This document shows positions 59,309-64,000 of a stretch of DNA of 64,000 bases, one piece after another. The DNA comes from an uncultured Clostridia bacterium (GTDB taxonomy: Bacteria; Bacillota; Clostridia; Christensenellales; UBA1242), in contig CANCYS010000005.1 in the NCBI GenBank assembly GCA_947382485.1, forward strand, positions 1 through 64,000, written 5' to 3'. Below the pieces are notes generated by a model. It had not been told where the DNA came from. It was given only the letters and a program-made list of their open reading frames with translations, and did not search any database. Position numbers and translations under genes: made by a program. Each line of letters starts with the position of its first letter. The first letter of the stretch is position 1.

Positions 59309-61594
59309 CTACTCCACTATGTTATAAAATTTTGAAGAATTCAAATCCATCTTTTTTGCATTTAAAATTTTTATATTATTTAGTTTATCATCAAATTCCA
59401 AAAAATTCAATTCCATAAATACAATTAAACTAAATAAAATTTGGCTCATTGTTATTGATTTATCCTTAAACGATAACTTGTATGCAAAATCTAACACATC
59501 ATTTGCCTGCATAACGCTAAATTGTTTTACTAGGCTATAAACTTTAACAAAAATTTCTCTGGATTTTGAAAGTGTAACTGGCATGTCATTCACAGATTTT
59601 TGCTCATAAACATTTAATTTTTGAGAAAAATATAGATGCTCTTCATCAAAATATTTATGTATAAAAATTACATTTTCATACGCTTTTAATTCGTTAAGTT
59701 GATATATTTGTCTTGGATTTACAACAACACAATTTTGTCCATTTTTGCAAGGCTCTGAAACAATATATTTTTCCAGTTTGAGTTCTGAAATTATTTTCAT
59801 GTCTTCATCGTTTGAAACAATTATTGCAGTGCCAAAATCACTTTCATTGAATTTTTGTTTAATCACTGAAACTATGTCATCTAAAACTTGGTAATTTTGA
59901 TAATTATTAAAGTCAAAAATAGAATAATATTTATTGAATAATGCAGACATAAAATCTTGTTCTTCAAAACCTTTAAGGTTTACACTTTTAATTCCTACGG
60001 ATTTAAGCATAACATTCTTTTGAATTTTACCTTTATAATCTGAAAGATTTAAGTCAACAAGTAATTGTTTCTCGCAATTTGTTCTTAAAATTTGTGAACT
60101 TTTATATCCAGAAAAAGACACTATAAAGTTATTTTTTTCAGTAAAACACCTATAATGTTTAAATGCTTTTTCACTTACATTTTCTGTGAGCATTGATTTT
60201 TGACTTATCATGAAAACTGGTTTTTCATTACCATAACCAAAAGGTTCTAATAAATTTAATTGCTCAATAAATTCTTTTGTCAAATCATCGTCTGTAATTT
60301 CAATGTCATACTTATTTTTTTGCAATTCATCAGCAAAAGTTTTTTGCATACTTTCGATTTTTTCAAACAAAACTCGCTTAAATTCCTCAAAATTATCAGG
60401 GTCGATTTCAACGCCAATAGCCATCTTATGCCCGCCAAATTCAAGTATTATGTCACACATAGTTGCAATAATTTCATGCAAATCTATACCTTCAACACTT
60501 CTGCCACTTGCCTTTAATGTTCCATTTTCTGTTTGTGTGAAAATGAGTGTTGGCTTGTTATAATCCTTACAAACTCTTGATGCTAAAATTCCAATTATAC
60601 CTTCGTGAAATTCACCTGAAATAATAATCGCTGGGTCTTTTGAATTAAATTTTTCAAGTTCTCTATCAATTATTGCATTGCCTTTTTCAATAAATTCACA
60701 TCTTAATGTATTGTCATTTTCAACTTCTTTATACTTTTCTTCAAGTAATTTATCATCAGTTTCAATCAAAAAATTGAACATTTTGTATGCATTATCTATT
60801 CTTCCACAAGCATTGATTCTTGGAACAACTCTAAAACTGATGTCTATTGAATTTATTTTTTCTATGCCAAGTTTATTTAGCATAAATCTAATGCTCTTTA
60901 AGCACGCATTTGAATTTATTTTTTCTATTCCAAGTTTTGCAATTACTCTGTTTTCACCAACAAGCGGAACAATATCACCAACAGTCGCTATTGCACACAA
61001 ATCAATATATTTGAGTGCTGTTTTTCTGTCTGACATTGCTTCAACAAGTTTAAATGCAACACCTGCACCACAAAGAGCGTCAAAACCATAGTTTGTGCAG
61101 TCAAACTTTGGGTCTACAATCAAACAGTCTGGTACAGTTTCAAGAGGCAAATGATGGTCTGTTATGACCACATCAATACCCTCTTGTTTTAAAATTTCAA
61201 CTTCTTCAATGGCAGTTATTCCAAGGTCAACAGTTACAATTAAATCTGGCATATAATTAGCAATTATTTCTTCTATTGCATCAACGGAAATTCCATAACC
61301 ATTTTCAAACCTATTTGGTATGAAAACCTCAACATTTGCACCTTGCGATTTTAAAAACATGTAAAGTATTGTGCATGCAGAAACACCATCACAATCAAAA
61401 TCACCATAAATCAATATCTTTTTATTTTCATTTATGAAATTTTTAATTTTTTGACTAATTTCAGGCATGTTTTTGAGTTTGTTTGCGTCCAAAAGTCCAT
61501 TTTCATCAATGCTTAAAAATTTATCTAAATCAAAATCTTCGCCTTCATGTTTATTTGTTATATAATCAATTAATCTTTTGTCTGTAAGTTTCAT
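59309..61594 (-). CDS. recJ: single-stranded-DNA-specific exonuclease RecJ
   Basis: A 761-residue DHH-family 5'-3' exonuclease for repair and recombination. Motif I is YGDFDCDGVSACTIL near 60-75, motif III VITDHHLPL near 145, and DHHA1 has EFGGHKMAIGVEI near 390. An OB-type domain follows and the C-terminal 200 residues form an extra domain found in Firmicute RecJ. It is the first gene of a recJ-relA pair, the same adjacency as recJ-apt-relA in B. subtilis but without apt. Confidence 0.93.
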   Translation of the reverse strand: MKLTDKRLIDYITNKHEGEDFDLDKFLSIDENGLLDANKLKNMPEISQKIKNFINENKKILIYGDFDCDGVSACTILYMFLKSQGANVEVFIPNRFENGYGISVDAIEEIIANYMPDLIVTVDLGITAIEEVEILKQEGIDVVITDHHLPLETVPDCLIVDPKFDCTNYGFDALCGAGVAFKLVEAMSDRKTALKYIDLCAIATVGDIVPLVGENRVIAKLGIEKINSNACLKSIRFMLNKLGIEKINSIDISFRVVPRINACGRIDNAYKMFNFLIETDDKLLEEKYKEVENDNTLRCEFIEKGNAIIDRELEKFNSKDPAIIISGEFHEGIIGILASRVCKDYNKPTLIFTQTENGTLKASGRSVEGIDLHEIIATMCDIILEFGGHKMAIGVEIDPDNFEEFKRVLFEKIESMQKTFADELQKNKYDIEITDDDLTKEFIEQLNLLEPFGYGNEKPVFMISQKSMLTENVSEKAFKHYRCFTEKNNFIVSFSGYKSSQILRTNCEKQLLVDLNLSDYKGKIQKNVMLKSVGIKSVNLKGFEEQDFMSALFNKYYSIFDFNNYQNYQVLDDIVSVIKQKFNESDFGTAIIVSNDEDMKIISELKLEKYIVSEPCKNGQNCVVVNPRQIYQLNELKAYENVIFIHKYFDEEHLYFSQKLNVYEQKSVNDMPVTLSKSREIFVKVYSLVKQFSVMQANDVLDFAYKLSFKDKSITMSQILFSLIVFMELNFLEFDDKLNNIKILNAKKMDLNSSKFYNIVE

Positions 61595-61663
61595 AATATT
61601 TTCCTAATAAAAAAATTTTATCACTATTACAATTAAATTGCAATAATAACATTCCTTGCAAAA

Positions 61664-61692
61664 AGAAAAACCGACAAATTGTCGGTTTTTTA
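61664..61692 (-). terminator. terminator after secF
   Basis: The stem aaaaaccgac/gtcggttttt with a 5-nt loop, T-run on the minus strand. Confidence 0.9.
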
Positions 61693-61698
61693 TAATAT

Positions 61699-62778
61699 TT
61701 AATTGGTTTTCTTTGATTTAGTTTTCTTTGCTGGCTTTTCATCTACTGATTTGTCATTGCTTTTTGCTTTTGATTTTGATGCACTTTTTTTGATTTTTTT
61801 CTTTATTTCTTTATTAATTGTATCGTTTCTACTCATTACAGCTTTTAAGTTCGCATCATTAATTTCAAGCAAGTTTGCATAAACTGATGGTCCAATTAAA
61901 AGTGATGAATATGCAGTAACAATAAGTGCAAACATGATATTAAGTGCTGCCAATCTTACATTTAAAACTGGGATAAACAACATGAGTACTGCAAATGCCA
62001 AAACTGCTCCACCAATAAACATCATTGGTTTTATTGATTGTTTTTCGCATGCCATCATAGTTTGTGTGATTGAAATTTTATCTGAATTTTGAAGTTTTGT
62101 TTCTTCTCTATATTTTTCAAAAATATGAATGAGAACAATTCCCATTACAAGTGAAAGCACAAGTGCAATTGAAAGCGAAACCAAACTAAGTTGAACCCTT
62201 GTTAAAATTAAAATTGCAAGATACAAAATAATGTTATGCAAATATGCAAGCAGGAGTGCAAGTGCCGCAAACACGTTGTATCTGATAAGTCCAAACACAA
62301 AAAATGCTATAACTACTAATCCGACTGCAATTCCTACATATAAGATTTGCTTTGACCTTACTGAACTATAAATTTTTTGAATGTCTGAAATGTTTGACTC
62401 ATCAATTTCAAGTTTTGTTGCAAGGTCTTTTTTGATATTTGCTTTTACTTCATCGCTGATTTCTGTTTCTGCAATGTTTATTACTAAACAGCTTGTTGTA
62501 TATTCACCTTCTACTTCGCCAGCAAGATATTTATCTTCAACTGATGCAGAATCAATTTTATAGCCATATTTGCCTAAAACCGAACTTGCTTTATCGAAAT
62601 AATCTTTACTTGAAGCATCATTTTGAATTACTATTTGAATTTGGCTTCCACCACCAAGTTTAACACCAAGTTTTAATCCAAAAAATCCAAGAATGAACAA
62701 TGATGTGATGATTATTACACAAGAAATAATCATACATATGAGGAGTGGATATTTTTTTGTTTTAACTTTTTCTGCCAT
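61699..62778 (-). CDS. secF: protein translocase subunit SecF
   Basis: Membrane partner of SecD that uses proton flow to aid Sec secretion, 359 residues. One N-terminal helix (about 12-35), a periplasm-side domain with LGVKLGGGSQIQIV, then five more helices (about 145-300). The C-terminal 45 residues are very Lys-rich. The start at 62778 is supported by AAGGAGG 9 nt upstream; an in-frame GTG at 62787 abuts that site. It starts 1 bp after the secD stop. Confidence 0.9.
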   Translation of the reverse strand: MAEKVKTKKYPLLICMIISCVIIITSLFILGFFGLKLGVKLGGGSQIQIVIQNDASSKDYFDKASSVLGKYGYKIDSASVEDKYLAGEVEGEYTTSCLVINIAETEISDEVKANIKKDLATKLEIDESNISDIQKIYSSVRSKQILYVGIAVGLVVIAFFVFGLIRYNVFAALALLLAYLHNIILYLAILILTRVQLSLVSLSIALVLSLVMGIVLIHIFEKYREETKLQNSDKISITQTMMACEKQSIKPMMFIGGAVLAFAVLMLFIPVLNVRLAALNIMFALIVTAYSSLLIGPSVYANLLEINDANLKAVMSRNDTINKEIKKKIKKSASKSKAKSNDKSVDEKPAKKTKSKKTN

Positions 62779-62779
62779 A

Positions 62780-64000
62780 TTATTCACCCTCCTTTGATAC
62801 TGTTATATCAGATTCATTAACTACAACATCTGCAAACATATCACGCTTTTTGAGCATGAAAAGTTTTGTTCCCAATCCTTTAAATGAAATACAAATCTTG
62901 ATTAAGAATGGAATGATGAAAAGGTTTGTTAATATGCTCAAAAATGAACAAATTGCAAATACAATAAACACACTTGTAAGTTCTCCAAATGAGAATGCAA
63001 ACATGACAAGTGAAGTTAAAAATAGTGAAATGTTTCCAATCAAGTTTATTGGAAGATTCTTTTTATATGAGGTTTCTAATGCTGCACCAAGTGATTTTCC
63101 ACTTTCATATTCTTGTTTAACACGATTAACAAAGATATAAGCATAAGTGTAAATTACTGTAATTCCTATAACAAGAGCGATTGCAGCAGAAAGTCCAAAT
63201 TCAATTGATGGCATCAAGCACATCAAAATTAAGAATAAATAACTATTAAACAAAATTGTTACAAGCAAAAGAACTGAATATAAGCCAAATTTGATTGCAA
63301 AAATTGAAAGACCCATAACCATGATTATGAATATTGCTGCAACAATAACAACATAAGCTGTGCTTGATGTGAACGAACCAACAAATGGATTTCCTGATGA
63401 TTCGCCTGCGGACAAACTTGCAGACATTGTGTTGATTACTTTTGTGCTACTATCAAGGTCTACTTTCAAGCAACCAAGTTTAATTCTTTGCTCTAAGGCA
63501 ATAAGGTTGTCATAATCATCGTCTGAAAGTGTGAACTGAGTGTAATCAGTTACATTTGACGCAGAAATTGATTGTGCATAATCTCCAAGTGCAAGATATA
63601 TGGTTGTTGTTTTTTCACAAAGTGCCTTATAATCTTCTTGGCCTTGTTTATTGAAATGAATTGAAAGATATTTTGTTGAATTGTTTGTGAAAACTGTGAT
63701 TTTGTCAACACACTCTGCACCATCTACAACAATACTTTTTTCAGAAAGTGTATATTCATTTCTTAGCGAAAAAGCACCAGAACCTACATTTGAAAGAAGT
63801 TGATAGGTTTTGGCAAAAGTTGTGTCGCCAGATGGATAACTGACTTCGACTCTGATTTTTGTTTTTCCAACGCAGTATACATTTACATTTTTATATCCGT
63901 TTTCATCAAAAACTTCTTTTATACTTGTCATTGAATTTAAAATGTCGGCATCAGATGGATTTTCAGATATGATGTTATATTCACCATACATTCCACCAGT
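62780..64000 (-). CDS. secD: protein translocase subunit SecD (N-terminus cut by window end)
   Basis: The visible 406 or so residues are the C-terminal part of SecD: the reading frame continues to the window edge, where GGMYGEYNII resembles the segment after the first helix. An extracytoplasmic domain (about 1-205 of the visible part) is followed by six membrane segments including AIALVIGITVIYTYAYIFVNR. It ends in TVSKEGE one base before the secF start. The true start lies beyond 64000. Confidence 0.88.
   Translation of the reverse strand, partial: TGGMYGEYNIISENPSDADILNSMTSIKEVFDENGYKNVNVYCVGKTKIRVEVSYPSGDTTFAKTYQLLSNVGSGAFSLRNEYTLSEKSIVVDGAECVDKITVFTNNSTKYLSIHFNKQGQEDYKALCEKTTTIYLALGDYAQSISASNVTDYTQFTLSDDDYDNLIALEQRIKLGCLKVDLDSSTKVINTMSASLSAGESSGNPFVGSFTSSTAYVVIVAAIFIIMVMGLSIFAIKFGLYSVLLLVTILFNSYLFLILMCLMPSIEFGLSAAIALVIGITVIYTYAYIFVNRVKQEYESGKSLGAALETSYKKNLPINLIGNISLFLTSLVMFAFSFGELTSVFIVFAICSFLSILTNLFIIPFLIKICISFKGLGTKLFMLKKRDMFADVVVNESDITVSKEGE

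Overview
This window looks like chromosome from an uncultured, AT-rich, spore-forming Firmicute (class Clostridia or a close relative, probably a gut lineage). Evidence: a complete spoIIAA-spoIIAB-sigF operon, sporulation-type deacetylases of the PdaB and YlxY families, a diaminopimelate dehydrogenase, RNase Y, and a right-hand gene order that matches Bacillus subtilis (rpsO, pnp, ylxY, an M16 protein, ftsK/spoIIIE ... pgsA ... recA, rny). The standard genetic code fits throughout. Most genes end at short hairpins with T-runs, and many promoters are near-consensus sigma-A.

Layout. 1-486: GC-rich tandem and diverged repeats without a gene. 0.5-3.5 kb: LPG-synthase-type membrane protein, dapA and ddh. 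3.6-9.4 kb: two unknown proteins, a divergent pair of tiny membrane proteins, a short alanyl-tRNA synthetase and a prolyl-tRNA synthetase. 9.5-13.2 kb: accessory region with a tyrosine recombinase, a degenerate seryl-tRNA-synthetase-like protein and a membrane protein, with two large perfect inverted repeats 1.8 kb apart, and a gene-poor stretch. 13.2-21.2 kb: DUF1653, trmL, a YgjP-type metallopeptidase, a membrane-anchored PadR protein, rnhA, tRNA-Trp, a Cys-rich small protein, and a divergent pair of a serine-palmitoyltransferase-like enzyme and a PlsC-like protein with a zinc ribbon. 21.2-29.5 kb: two-OB SSB, pdaB, sigma-F operon, HtrA-like protease, fhs, nrnA. 29.7-39.2 kb: two giant exported repeat proteins (MBG repeats with a C-terminal membrane anchor; a lipoprotein with carboxypeptidase-regulatory-like repeats), followed by tetR. 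39.9-41.9 kb: divergent M19 dipeptidase and radical SAM protein. 41.9-64 kb: rny, recA, pgsA, rimO, an FtsK-like protein without nucleotide-binding motifs, ftsK, an M16 protein without zinc ligands, ylxY, pnp, rpsO, a RelA/SpoT homologue, recJ, secF and secD (cut by the window end).

The most notable observations are: (1) the SerRS-derived protein, which keeps the tRNA-binding arm but has lost the catalytic motifs; (2) an FtsK pseudo-ATPase directly downstream of ftsK; (3) a RelA/SpoT protein with an intact hydrolase half and a synthetase half in which the catalytic residues are replaced; (4) several strong promoters whose -10 box lies 5-6 nt before the ATG, implying leaderless mRNAs; (5) paired inverted repeats beside a tyrosine recombinase; and (6) a three-copy intergenic element, one copy of which resembles a Xer dif site. 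Several of these are degenerate copies of universal enzymes, so loss of catalysis with retention of the fold recurs in this genome. All functions are inferred from sequence alone.
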